Shown in pieces: positions 1-6,521 of a stretch of 16,261 bases of DNA. The notes beneath the pieces are model-generated. The model was not told the origin of the DNA. It made no database searches and saw only the letters and a program-made list of their open reading frames with translations. A program made the position numbers and the translations under genes. Source of the DNA: an uncultured Clostridia bacterium (GTDB taxonomy: Bacteria > Bacillota > Clostridia > Oscillospirales > Acutalibacteraceae); assembly GCA_937902305.1 (NCBI GenBank), contig CALDHV010000039.1, positions 1-16,261 on the forward strand, read 5' to 3'. Every line of letters starts with the position of its first letter. Positions within the stretch are counted from its first letter, which is position 1.

Positions 1-98
1 GTAGGTAATTTTAGTAAAAAGTAATATATGTATTTAAATTCGGCCGCTCGCGCTTTGTCTTCGATGTAACGGATACTAATAAAATTTAAAATATTCAT
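1..98 (-). other. Possible partial reading frame running off the left edge
   Basis: On the minus strand an ATG at 98-96 opens a frame of about 32 codons that continues past base 1 without a stop. It includes the plausible run RYIEDKARAAEFKYIYY. No Shine-Dalgarno sequence precedes the ATG, and the frame lies inside the left-end palindrome, so part of it mirrors the start of the opposite frame at 127 (both contain FKYIY). I do not recognise it. It may be real coding sequence of the AT-rich DNA at the left end or a by-product of the repeat. Confidence 0.15.
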
Positions 99-150
99 TT
101 TAAATTTTAAAGTACCGACATCGAAAATGCCTCAATTTAAATACATATAT
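24..150. repeat. Imperfect long inverted repeat (fold-back) in AT-rich left end
   Basis: Seen directly. A 13-bp perfect stem (80-92 with 97-109, 4-base loop) is extended outward by tact/agta (74-77 with 111-114), cgg/ccg (70-72 with 115-117) and ttcgatgt/acatcgaa (60-67 with 118-125), with only 1-2 unpaired bases between blocks. A further 17-bp perfect inverted pair lies at 24-40 and 134-150. The outer interior loop is asymmetric (19 against 8 bases), and its left side holds a small GC-rich patch (41-59) in otherwise AT-rich DNA. It could be a bidirectional terminator, a small inverted-repeat element or a fold-back artefact at a contig end. It has no T-tract geometry typical of a simple terminator on either side. 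Confidence 0.6.
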
Positions 151-306
151 ACAGTTCAAGCAATTAAATCAAATATTTTGACTGAAAAAGAATGTTGTCA
201 GATTCTTTCAACCGATTTTTCTCATCCCACTTTTCACAATGAGAAAGAAATTGTAATATATTCAAAATTTGCGCAAGAAGTTGTTGATGAAATAGCAGCA
301 GTTGTG
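127..306 (+). CDS. Unrecognised AT-rich reading frame, truncated at its 3' end by a join
   Basis: The frame opens at ATG 127 and reads to a stop at 349-351. The first ~60 codons (for example LTEKECCQIL and FAQEVVDEIAAVV) have the balanced composition of real protein and AT-rich codon use. The last ~14 codons are antisense to the start of a spoIIGA-like gene (302-358, minus), so genuine coding probably ends near 290-306 at a sequence join. No good ribosome binding site precedes the ATG. The start lies inside the inverted repeat, so the true start is uncertain. No family is recognised. The composition differs sharply from the GC-rich core, so I infer a different source genome or a mobile insertion. 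Confidence 0.25.
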
Positions 307-358
307 TATCCGCCGCAAAATTTATTACGAACACCTCGTCTATGTAAATAACGCGCAC
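302..358 (-). pseudogene. spoIIGA: 5' fragment of a spoIIGA-like gene (sigma-E processing peptidase)
   Basis: A GTG start at 358-356 is preceded by a strong Shine-Dalgarno sequence (ggaaggagggg) at about 7-base spacing. It opens the peptide VRVIYIDEVFVINFAADTQ. This matches the family hallmark at the very N-terminus of SpoIIGA, in which a Tyr-x-Asp motif begins the first membrane helix (roughly YxDxxFxxNFxxD followed by leucines). SpoIIGA is the membrane peptidase that activates pro-sigma-E in the mother cell. Only about 19-22 codons remain: from about 290-305 leftward the sequence becomes AT-rich and codes well only in the opposite direction. The full gene is normally around 300 codons. The call rests on a short stretch, so it is moderate. 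Confidence 0.5.
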
Positions 359-392
359 CCGCCATCCCCTCCTTCCGGGCTTTTCCACGTCC

Positions 393-398
393 ATTATA
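393..398 (-). promoter_or_regulatory. -10-like element upstream of the spoIIGA-like start
   Basis: The minus strand reads TATAAT here, 34 bases upstream of the GTG at 358. I see no convincing -35 hexamer at 16-18 bases. That would be compatible with an activator-dependent promoter, such as the Spo0A-dependent spoIIG promoter known in Bacillus, but no clear Spo0A box was found. Confidence 0.3.
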
Positions 399-423
399 CG
401 CAGCGCTCATGGCGAAGAAGGTA

Positions 424-462
424 AAAAGAAAAACGCTGTCCGAATTTTTCGGACAGCGTTTT
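424..462 (-). terminator. Rho-independent terminator of the dehydrogenase fragment
   Basis: A perfect 15-bp inverted repeat (430-444 with 448-462) with a 3-base loop has a GC-rich centre (cgctgtccg). On the minus strand the hairpin is followed by a T-rich run (tttttctttttac). It lies 14 bases downstream of the stop codon of the minus-strand frame at 476, so it terminates that transcript and insulates the downstream spoIIGA-like start. Confidence 0.85.
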
Positions 463-475
463 GAGTTATCGCTTA

Positions 476-810
476 TCAGTCGAAGTCGATCATGACCTTG
501 ATGTTTTCCTTGGACTTTTCGTTTATGAGCTTCATCATGAACTCGGCGGCTTCGTCGAATTTGAGGTGCTTCGTGATCAGCGGGCTGAGGTCGACACCGT
601 CGGCGACAGCCTTGATGGTGTCGAGCGTGTCGTGGAACATGACCGTTCTCATCTCCGCCTCTTTGAACACGAACGCGTCAACGTCAAAGTTCGTGTACTT
701 CTTTCCGTAAAGGCTGATGAGGATGAGCTTGCCCTGCTTTGCCAGCGCATCGACGCAGTCGTCAAGCACCGCCACGTTGCCCGAGCATTCGAGGATAACG
801 TCGATCCCCT
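476..810 (-). pseudogene. C-terminal fragment of a zinc-type medium-chain dehydrogenase, joined in frame to recD2
   Basis: Codons ~362-472 of the 472-codon frame are not helicase. The stretch beginning DVILECSGNVAVLDD is the Rossmann-fold region of the medium-chain dehydrogenase family (sorbitol, threonine or alcohol dehydrogenase type): VDVxxECSG, then a GKLILIS strand, a KEAEMRTVMF segment and the usual end 'plitxxlxfdeaaefmxxl'. The N-terminal GroES-like domain, the zinc ligands and the NAD-binding GxGxxG are all missing, so this piece cannot be an active dehydrogenase. It ends normally at TGA/TAA 476 and has its own terminator. This suggests the 3' end of an intact gene elsewhere, placed here by a join within 800-835. 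Confidence 0.75.
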
Positions 811-1894
811 TACGCTCAAATATCTCAAGAATACCCTTGACTGCCGTCGTTTTACCTGTGCCCGGCCCGCCGGTCAGGATCAGCGTCCCGCCGGCGATCG
901 CGGCGACCATCGCGTGCCGTTGTTGTTCCTCATATGTAATATGGAAGTTGTGCTCCATCGCGTCGATGCGTAACTCAAGATCGGTTTCGGAGATCGGGCA
1001 AGCCATATTCATCAGCCCGACCCGGTTGGCGATGAAGCGCTCCGACTCGTAGTATTTCTGCAAATACAAAAACGGACGGTCGTGGAGCGTTTCCTCCCGC
1101 AACTCAAACGACAAAAGCAATCGCTCGACGGCGGCTTCGGTTGTTTCCGTCGGCACACCCAAAAGCTGTGCCGCGGCGGGGATGACCTTATCCCGCGGCA
1201 GGCAGGTGTGCCCGTTGCCGGTATTGTGCCGCAGGACATACAGCACCCCCGCATCCACGCGATTTTGGTCATCCACTTGCATCCCGAGTCCCTGCCCGAG
1301 CATATCCGCCCGCTCAAAGCCGATATACAGCCCCGATGTACACAGCAGATACGGGTTTGCTTTCACCCGTAGCAGTGTGGAGGAGCCGAACCGCTTATAG
1401 GCGCGCATCGCCTCGTTGGCGGTCAGTCCATAGGTGGCAAAGGTCATCACGACCTCACGCAAGCCGAACTGGGCGCAAAAGGACTGCCCCATATCCCGTG
1501 CCCGCGCCAGCGAAATGCCCTTGATCTTGGCAAGCTCCTCCGGCTCCTCCTCCAGAATACGCAACGACTCCGCGCCGAAGCGGTCAACGATCTTCATTGC
1601 CGTGGACGGCCCGATGCCGCGCACCGCGCCGGAAGCAAGATACCGCAGGATCGCCGTTTCGTCCGTCGGCAGGCGGCTTTCGAACGCCGTTGCCTTGAAC
1701 TGCCGTCCGAAATGCGGATGCTCGGTATACGTGCCCTGCACCGTCAACTGCTCCCCGACCTGCACCGTATGAAACGAGCCGACAACAGTTTCCAGCGTGT
1801 CGCCGGTATCCAGCTCCAGCACCGTCCAGCCGTTATCGTCGTTGCGAAAAACGATATTTTCCACCAACCCGGTCAAGGTCGTTTTTTCGTCCAT
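476..1894 (-). CDS. recD2: RecD2-type helicase N-terminal part in an in-frame chimera with a dehydrogenase tail
   Basis: RecD2 (YrrC) is a 5'-3' DNA helicase of superfamily 1B, normally about 740-800 residues, acting in recombination and mismatch repair. Residues 1-~75 are the OB-like N-terminal domain (TLTGLVENIVFRNDDNGWTV). Residues ~85-150 carry helix-hairpin-helix motifs (GAVRGIGPSTA, IKGISLARA). Walker A is GGPGTGKTT at 342-350. Within about 12 residues of Walker A the protein becomes a dehydrogenase C-terminus, so Walker B and helicase motifs III-VI are absent. The ATG at 1894 follows aggag at suitable spacing and lies 11 bases after the upstream gene's stop. As written, neither half should be functional. 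A real locus would be a pseudogene. A mis-join would mean that an intact recD2 continues elsewhere. Confidence 0.85.
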   Translation of the reverse strand: MDEKTTLTGLVENIVFRNDDNGWTVLELDTGDTLETVVGSFHTVQVGEQLTVQGTYTEHPHFGRQFKATAFESRLPTDETAILRYLASGAVRGIGPSTAMKIVDRFGAESLRILEEEPEELAKIKGISLARARDMGQSFCAQFGLREVVMTFATYGLTANEAMRAYKRFGSSTLLRVKANPYLLCTSGLYIGFERADMLGQGLGMQVDDQNRVDAGVLYVLRHNTGNGHTCLPRDKVIPAAAQLLGVPTETTEAAVERLLLSFELREETLHDRPFLYLQKYYESERFIANRVGLMNMACPISETDLELRIDAMEHNFHITYEEQQRHAMVAAIAGGTLILTGGPGTGKTTAVKGILEIFERKGIDVILECSGNVAVLDDCVDALAKQGKLILISLYGKKYTNFDVDAFVFKEAEMRTVMFHDTLDTIKAVADGVDLSPLITKHLKFDEAAEFMMKLINEKSKENIKVMIDFD

Positions 1895-1905
1895 CCTGTT
1901 TTCTC

Positions 1906-2247
1906 CTATCCTATTCGCGTTTTAATAAACCGTTCGAACTCCTCCGCTGTCACAGGGCATACCGCCCCGCCGGTCGCCGCCGCCCGCCATACCGCCGCCA
2001 GCTCCGCGTCATCAGGCGGCGGCAAAATCAGCATCGTACAGCGGCAGTCCTCCTCCCGCCACGATGCCTGATATTGCAGGCACCGCAACAGCGGCTCGAT
2101 CGCCTGCCCGCGACGCGGTATCGCCACCCGGCACAGCCATACGGCGTGGGGACAGCATACCGCGCTTAGCCAAATCCGGCGGATCAGCTCCGCCAGCCCG
2201 TATATTGCCAAAAGTCCTATGATCCCGTACCAAATCCACCGTACCAT
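1906..2247 (-). CDS. Small membrane-anchored hypothetical protein
   Basis: A protein of 113 residues that I do not recognise. The N-terminus (residues ~3-28, WIWYGIIGLLAIYGLAELI) is a single predicted membrane helix, followed by Arg residues. The rest is a soluble domain with seven cysteines (CC, C, C, CxC, C), an unusual number for a cytosolic protein. The ATG at 2247 follows a strong ggggagg site at about 7 bases. The gene sits between the spoVAF-like gene and recD2 with an 11-base gap to recD2, so it is probably co-transcribed with them. A role in spores is conceivable from its neighbour but unsupported by any motif. Confidence 0.7.
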   Translation of the reverse strand: MVRWIWYGIIGLLAIYGLAELIRRIWLSAVCCPHAVWLCRVAIPRRGQAIEPLLRCLQYQASWREEDCRCTMLILPPPDDAELAAVWRAAATGGAVCPVTAEEFERFIKTRIG

Positions 2248-2326
2248 TGCCGCTCCTCCCCTCGATATGCCATAGTATGCGGCAAAGGAGCGGGCGGTGC
2301 GTGTCCTAAGTTGACGGGACTTGGAT

Positions 2327-3748
2327 TTAACGTCGCTTGGGAGCGGCGGTATTTTCCCGATTGATGGGCTGACGGTAGATCAGCCGCATCAACGCTTTGA
2401 TATTGAACGGGATCAGCGGGTAAAGATAATGTCCGCCCGCCACGGTATGAGTCGTGACCAGCACGACCAGCATCAGTGCCATACCGGCAAGCAAGCCCCA
2501 GCCGCTGAAAGCCCATGTCAGTATCAACAAAAACAAGCGAAAAAGCTTGAATGCGTAGGTCAGCTCGTGGCTCGGCTGGGTGAATGACGCAATCGCCACA
2601 AATGCGGTATACGCCAACAGCTCCGGCACGAACAGTCCCGCTTCGACGGCAAACTCACCGAATACCAGCGCGCCGACCAACGACAGCGCATTACTGAGCG
2701 ATGTCGGCGTGTTGAGCGAGGCGAGCTTCAAGGTGTCTATCAACAGCTCGACCGCGATCAGCTGTACGATCAGCGGGATGGCGTTCGGCTCCTTGATGCG
2801 GGTGAAATCCAGCCACAGCGGGATCTTGTCCGGATTTTGCATCAACCAGTACCAGATCGGCGTCAGAAACAGCGTCGCCGTGAAGATCAGCCCCCGCACC
2901 AAACGCAGATAGCTGCCAACCAGCGGCGGAAAATAAAAATCGTTCGCATCCTGCGAAAAACTGAAAATCGAGGTCGGCAACAGCATCGCCGCCGGAGAAT
3001 TATCCACCAGCACCACGACCTGCCCCTCCGCGATACACGCGGCGGCGGCATCGGGGCGCTCGGAATACCGCACCCGCGGGAACGGGTTGTACCACTGCCC
3101 GCGCATCAGACATTCCGCCAGGCTCTCCTGCCCCATCGTCAGTGCGGGAATGGTGATATTCCGCAATAGTTGCCGCAGTTTTTTGAGATAGCTCATATCC
3201 ACCCGGTCATTCATATAGCACAGGCAGACATCGGTTTGGGTGATCGTGCCGACCGGGATGACCTCAAAGGTCAGCGCCGGGTCTCGCAACCGTCGCCGGA
3301 TCAGCGCCGTGTTGAAGGTCAGCGTTTCGACGAAGCCGTCGCGCGCGCCGCGCATCACCCGATCGTATTCCGGCTCCTGCACCGCGCGCACCGGGCCGGT
3401 GCGGCACTCGATGATCAGCACCCGGTCAAGCCCGTCCACCACCAACGCCGTGCCGCCCGACAACACCCGCCGCGCCGCCGCGTCGGGGTCGGTCAGACAA
3501 TCCACCTCGTTATACGGCACAAAGCGTGCGCTGAACTCATGCGCGTCATTGACACCTGCCACCGTCTCGGGGGACAGCCCCGTAAAATACTCCATCATTT
3601 TTTCGAGGATGTCGGCGCGGGTAAACCCGTCCACAAAATACATCCTCGCGCGTCGGCCGCCGAGCGACAGACTGCGGGTGCTCAGGTCAAAATTGACCCC
3701 GACCCGCAATTTTCCGTCCAGCCGTTCCGTCCATTCTCCGAATGTCAT
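2327..3748 (-). CDS. spoVAF: SpoVAF/GerA-family spore germination membrane protein
   Basis: A GerA-type A-subunit of 473 residues from the preferred start; SpoVAF proteins are about 490. These sit in the spore inner membrane and act in the germinant response. Numbering from the in-frame ATG at 3772: an N-terminal soluble region (YFVDGF at 45-50; the signature RGARDGFVETLTFNTALIRR at 141-160; ICYM-like CLCYMND; NPFPRVRYSERPD at 229-241; LLPTSIFSF), then about five membrane helices between 290 and 440. NTALIRRRLRDP resembles SpoVAF more than GerAA/GerKA. The ATG at 3748 is preferred because it has a gaggggtg site 7 bases upstream; the ATG at 3772 has none. No spoVA or gerB/gerC partner genes are adjacent. 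The next gene downstream is the 113-residue hypothetical. Confidence 0.88.
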   Translation of the reverse strand: MTFGEWTERLDGKLRVGVNFDLSTRSLSLGGRRARMYFVDGFTRADILEKMMEYFTGLSPETVAGVNDAHEFSARFVPYNEVDCLTDPDAAARRVLSGGTALVVDGLDRVLIIECRTGPVRAVQEPEYDRVMRGARDGFVETLTFNTALIRRRLRDPALTFEVIPVGTITQTDVCLCYMNDRVDMSYLKKLRQLLRNITIPALTMGQESLAECLMRGQWYNPFPRVRYSERPDAAAACIAEGQVVVLVDNSPAAMLLPTSIFSFSQDANDFYFPPLVGSYLRLVRGLIFTATLFLTPIWYWLMQNPDKIPLWLDFTRIKEPNAIPLIVQLIAVELLIDTLKLASLNTPTSLSNALSLVGALVFGEFAVEAGLFVPELLAYTAFVAIASFTQPSHELTYAFKLFRLFLLILTWAFSGWGLLAGMALMLVVLVTTHTVAGGHYLYPLIPFNIKALMRLIYRQPINRENTAAPKRR

Positions 3749-3771
3749 CCCACACACCCCTCTGTGTCCCA

Positions 3772-3801
3772 TAGGATAACCCGGGAAGGGGTGAATTATT
3801 T
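3772..3801 (-). promoter_or_regulatory. Possible sigma-G-type promoter for the spoVAF-like gene
   Basis: The minus strand reads AAATA (3801-3797), an 18-base spacer, then TATCCTA (3778-3772). This resembles the forespore sigma-G pattern (GAATA, 17-18 bases, CATAcTA). Initiation near 3765 would leave a short leader ahead of the ATG at 3748 and would exclude the upstream ATG at 3772. Spore germination genes of this family are known sigma-G targets in Bacillus. The match is partial, so this is a weak inference. Confidence 0.3.
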
Positions 3802-4624
3802 ACCGTATCGAAATAAAAGCCGCCAGACTGCCCCGCTCCTTGCCGCACGCGCGGTGCGACCACAGCACATCGGGGTGACACCGGGTACAAAGATCGGCAA
3901 CGGTGATCTGCGCGGCGGGGATACCCGCCTCCAGCATAAACCGACGGTTGACCGCGCGCAGGTCGATATGGTATTTCCCGTTGCCATCGGCGTGGCAGTA
4001 TTCCGCCATACCCGCCGCGGCAAATGCCTCGGCGACCGGCTCATCCACCTCAAAACAGCAAAGACCGATCGACGGCCCTATCCCCGCAACAATGTCCTGC
4101 GGGCGACAGCCGTACCGCGCGGTCATATCCTCCACCGTGACCCGTGCCATCCCGTTGACCGTACCGCGCCATCCGGCGTGGGAGGTCGCCACCACCCGGC
4201 GCACCGGGTCGGCGAAAAAGAGCGGCACGCAGTCCGCATATTGCGTACACAGAACGACCGACGCCTCATCGGTCATCAGCCCGTCCACATCGGTATACTC
4301 CCGCGGGCGGGTGACACCGCGTCCGCGATCAGCCGCCGTCACCGCGACGGTATGGGTGGTATGGGTCTGCGCTGAAACGACGACATTCTCCGCCCGCTCC
4401 CCCAATACCGCGCAAAAGCGGTCGAGGTTCTCCCGTACCGCCCGATCATCATCACCGCGGGTAAAGCTTAAGTTCATCGAGGCGTATATCCCCTCGCTCA
4501 CCCCGCCCAGGCGGGTCGAAAACCCGTGTCGCACAAAACCAAGCGCATCCAACGACGGGAATGTATAATACAGCAGTCCGCCCTCCTCGTGGGCAGTCAT
4601 CGTGCGGGAAAGCAAATCGGTCAT
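3800..4624 (-). CDS. pgeF: PgeF/YfiH family (multicopper polyphenol oxidase/laccase-domain, peptidoglycan editing factor)
   Basis: A protein of 274 residues, normal for the family. Family members bind zinc through His-Cys-His. Activities reported for them include purine nucleoside phosphorylase/adenosine deaminase and, in E. coli, removal of mis-incorporated L-Ser from peptidoglycan precursors. Visible motifs: QTH at 86-88, YADCVP at 129-134, SHAGWRG at 148-154 and GPSIGLCCFEV at 183-193. The presumed metal ligands H88, C132 and H149 are all present. The C-terminal motif reads LWSHRACGKERGSLAAFI, a variant of the FYSYRRDGxTGR motif of proteobacterial members. The ATG overlaps the stop of the upstream glycosyltransferase by 4 nt, implying translational coupling. 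Confidence 0.92.
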   Translation of the reverse strand: MTDLLSRTMTAHEEGGLLYYTFPSLDALGFVRHGFSTRLGGVSEGIYASMNLSFTRGDDDRAVRENLDRFCAVLGERAENVVVSAQTHTTHTVAVTAADRGRGVTRPREYTDVDGLMTDEASVVLCTQYADCVPLFFADPVRRVVATSHAGWRGTVNGMARVTVEDMTARYGCRPQDIVAGIGPSIGLCCFEVDEPVAEAFAAAGMAEYCHADGNGKYHIDLRAVNRRFMLEAGIPAAQITVADLCTRCHPDVLWSHRACGKERGSLAAFISIR

Positions 4625-5784
4625 TGCCCCGCCTCCTCTTTTTTCGCCGCCAGCGATACCGCGTCCTCACAGGCGCGGATCAGCTTATCGCACACCGCGT
4701 CCCGCCCGAACCGACTGACCGTTCCCGCGCGGATATTCTCGCGGTCGTATCCGGCATAGGTATCCAGCATCGTCAACATCGCGGTCGCCAGCGCCTCGAC
4801 ATTATCAACCGGCACGAGCAGACCGTTCTCCGGTAGGACAATATCCTGCGGGCCGCCGCACAGGGTGCTGATGACCGGTCTGCCGCACGCGCCCGCCTCG
4901 TTGAGCACGCAGGAAAGCGTCTCGGTATGCGACGAACAAACAAAGCAGTCGCAGTCGTTCATAAATTGCGGTGCATTCTCCCGTGGCACCGTACCGACCA
5001 GGCGACAGGACTCCTCCAGCCCTTCCTCGCGGATAATGCCTTCGAGATACGTTCGCTGTCCGCCTGCGCCGGCGATCAGCAGACGCATCGGGCGGGCATC
5101 CTGCTTTTTGACCCGCGCAAAGGCACGGATCAGCAGATCGTACCCCTTGATCGGGCGTAGCTGTCCCATCGCGGCAAAGGTGAACGGCGCGTCCGGATCG
5201 GATTTGCCGCCGATCGTGAAGCGTCGCTCATCCACCAGATCGGGAATGATCCGCGTCGCGGGGTCATACGGGCGCATCACCTGCATCAGCCCCGAGCCGA
5301 CGCAGGCATTGACCTCGGCGGCATCCATCGTCGCATATAGCCGCTGACGGGTCGCGCTTCCCTCCGGCTCGGTGACGGCAAAGGAGGAATGTTCCATAAA
5401 GAACAGCGGCAGACCGTGCCGCCGGCAAAGCCGGAGCGCCTCATACCCCTGCAAGGAGGAGCGCAGATTGACCACATCGGGGCGTCCCCAGGTTTTTTCC
5501 AGCTTGCGGTACATCCGCTCGAGCATCATCGTGCGCTGGCGGCAACGCCCGCGCTCAAAGCGCGGGGTTAGATTGGGGCGCACCCAGACATACGTCTCCA
5601 CCCCGTTTTCCACCGTATGAGTAAAGCCGTTCTCGGACGGCTTAAAGCTATTGCCGACCTCGGCATACAGCACCGCGACCTCGTGTCCGCGTGCCGCCAG
5701 CTCCTGCGCCTGCTCCTTGTAGAACGAGCCGAGCAGGGGCGATGATTTTGTCCCGTACCAGGACGGGATCATCAATATACGCAC
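4621..5784 (-). CDS. Family 4 glycosyltransferase (GT-B fold)
   Basis: A protein of 387 residues that transfers a sugar from a nucleotide-sugar donor; the acceptor cannot be told from sequence. The N-terminal Rossmann half begins RILMIPSWYG and includes SFYKEQAQELAARGHEV, which follows the typical start of GT4 enzymes. The C-terminal half has FAAMGQLRPIKGYDLLIRAF, LLIAGAGGQR, RLVGTVPRENAPQFM and the retaining-enzyme E-x7-E motif (ETLSCVLNE) followed by GRPVISTLCGGPQDIV. No signal peptide or membrane helix is seen, so it is a cytosolic or membrane-peripheral enzyme. The start is GTG at 5784, with AAGGAGG 8 bases upstream. A 277-bp inverted-repeat element begins 18 bases upstream of this GTG and separates the gene from the thioesterase. 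Confidence 0.9.
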   Translation of the reverse strand: MRILMIPSWYGTKSSPLLGSFYKEQAQELAARGHEVAVLYAEVGNSFKPSENGFTHTVENGVETYVWVRPNLTPRFERGRCRQRTMMLERMYRKLEKTWGRPDVVNLRSSLQGYEALRLCRRHGLPLFFMEHSSFAVTEPEGSATRQRLYATMDAAEVNACVGSGLMQVMRPYDPATRIIPDLVDERRFTIGGKSDPDAPFTFAAMGQLRPIKGYDLLIRAFARVKKQDARPMRLLIAGAGGQRTYLEGIIREEGLEESCRLVGTVPRENAPQFMNDCDCFVCSSHTETLSCVLNEAGACGRPVISTLCGGPQDIVLPENGLLVPVDNVEALATAMLTMLDTYAGYDRENIRAGTVSRFGRDAVCDKLIRACEDAVSLAAKKEEAGQ

Positions 5785-5802
5785 CGCTGTGTCCTCCTTA
5801 TG

Positions 5803-6079
5803 TTAGCCTAACAGGAATAATCCGAACCCGGTTTGAGCGGGCGGATTTTCCGTTATGCTTTGTTAAAATACTCGTGAATGCGAAAGCATTCACTGCGTTT
5901 TTGCCGTGCCTAACAAAAAATCCGCTCCGCGCAAACTCTGCGACCTGAAAAGAGCGTATTTTGGTGAAGATTTCCGTCTTTGAGATCGCAGGCGGGCTGT
6001 CGCCCGCCAAGATCGAAAAGCGGAAAGGTTCCGAAAAGACGCCTTTTCGGGCGGGTTCGGATTATTCCTGTTAGGCTAA
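5803..6079. mobile_element. MITE-like element with 28-bp perfect terminal inverted repeats
   Basis: The ends 5803-5830 (starting ttagcctaacagg) and 6052-6079 (ending cctgttaggctaa) are perfect 28-bp inverted copies. The interior is full of hairpins: 5874-5881/5886-5893 (8 bp, gaaa loop), 5841-5849/5917-5925 (gcggatttt/aaaatccgc), 5991-5997/6002-6008 (ggcgggc/gcccgcc) and 6031-6038/6043-6050 (ccgaaaag/cttttcgg). It encodes no transposase. A TA dinucleotide near each outer edge (5804-5805, 6077-6078) would fit a TA target duplication as in IS630/Tc1-type elements, but this is ambiguous because TA is self-complementary. The element lies exactly between the thioesterase stop codon (6081-6083) and the ribosome binding site of the glycosyltransferase. 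Confidence 0.8.
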
Positions 6080-6080
6080 G

Positions 6081-6494
6081 CTAATCTTTTTCCGATTTCT
6101 TATCCGGCAGATTGAAGCTGTCAAAGCTCGCCGTCGCGACCGCCGTACCAATATCATCGCAAATATCCACCCTCAAGACCGACACCGAGCGCCCGTCCTT
6201 GACCGTTTCGGCGCAGGCGATCAGACGCGCCCCACGCGCGACCGACAGATAGTGTATCTGCCCGGACAGCGATACCGACCGCCGTCCGCAGCTATTGGCG
6301 GCGATCGCCGCGGTATAGTCCGCCAGCGTATAGATCGCGCCGCCCATCACGGTGCCGAGCTGGTTTTTGTGCCGCTCCTCAATGGTAAAGGAGCAGGTCG
6401 CCGTGCCCTCTCCGATTTGGTCGATGGTGATGCCGGTCGCCTCGGTTGCAAACCGGTCGGCGCAAAAAATACGCCGTGCCTCCTCTAAAGTCAT
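6081..6494 (-). CDS. PaaI-family hot-dog acyl-CoA thioesterase
   Basis: A protein of 137 residues and one hot-dog domain, the usual size for PaaI/YbdB-type thioesterases, which hydrolyse acyl-CoA or related thioesters. The helix motif NQLGTVMGGAIYTLADYTAAIAAN (residues 44-67) and the following strands (SLSGQIHYLS, GARLIACAE) are typical. In most relatives the central motif is HGG. Here it is Met50-Gly-Gly, so a conserved active-site histidine is replaced while Asn44 and Asp59 remain. The ATG at 6494 lies 27 bases after the mutS2 stop, with aaagga upstream, so it is probably co-transcribed with mutS2. Its TAG stop abuts the MITE-like element. The substrate is unknown. Confidence 0.85.
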   Translation of the reverse strand: MTLEEARRIFCADRFATEATGITIDQIGEGTATCSFTIEERHKNQLGTVMGGAIYTLADYTAAIAANSCGRRSVSLSGQIHYLSVARGARLIACAETVKDGRSVSVLRVDICDDIGTAVATASFDSFNLPDKKSEKD

Positions 6495-6521
6495 AGTCTG
6501 TCCTTTCCGCGCAGATCGCTG

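Noticed and set aside
461..973. 170-codon plus-strand frame across the recD2/dehydrogenase join
   Set aside because: Antisense to the chimera and starting in the terminator stem; the minus-strand reading has clear family motifs on both sides.
3170..4375. 401-codon plus-strand frame opposite spoVAF and pgeF
   Set aside because: It is antisense to two well-supported genes, is extremely Arg/His/Pro-rich and spans the gap between them; typical of an open antisense frame in GC-rich DNA.
5798..6010. 70-codon minus-strand frame inside the inverted-repeat element
   Set aside because: It ends within the terminal repeat, follows the hairpins, has no ribosome binding site and resembles no protein; it is a chance frame of the element.
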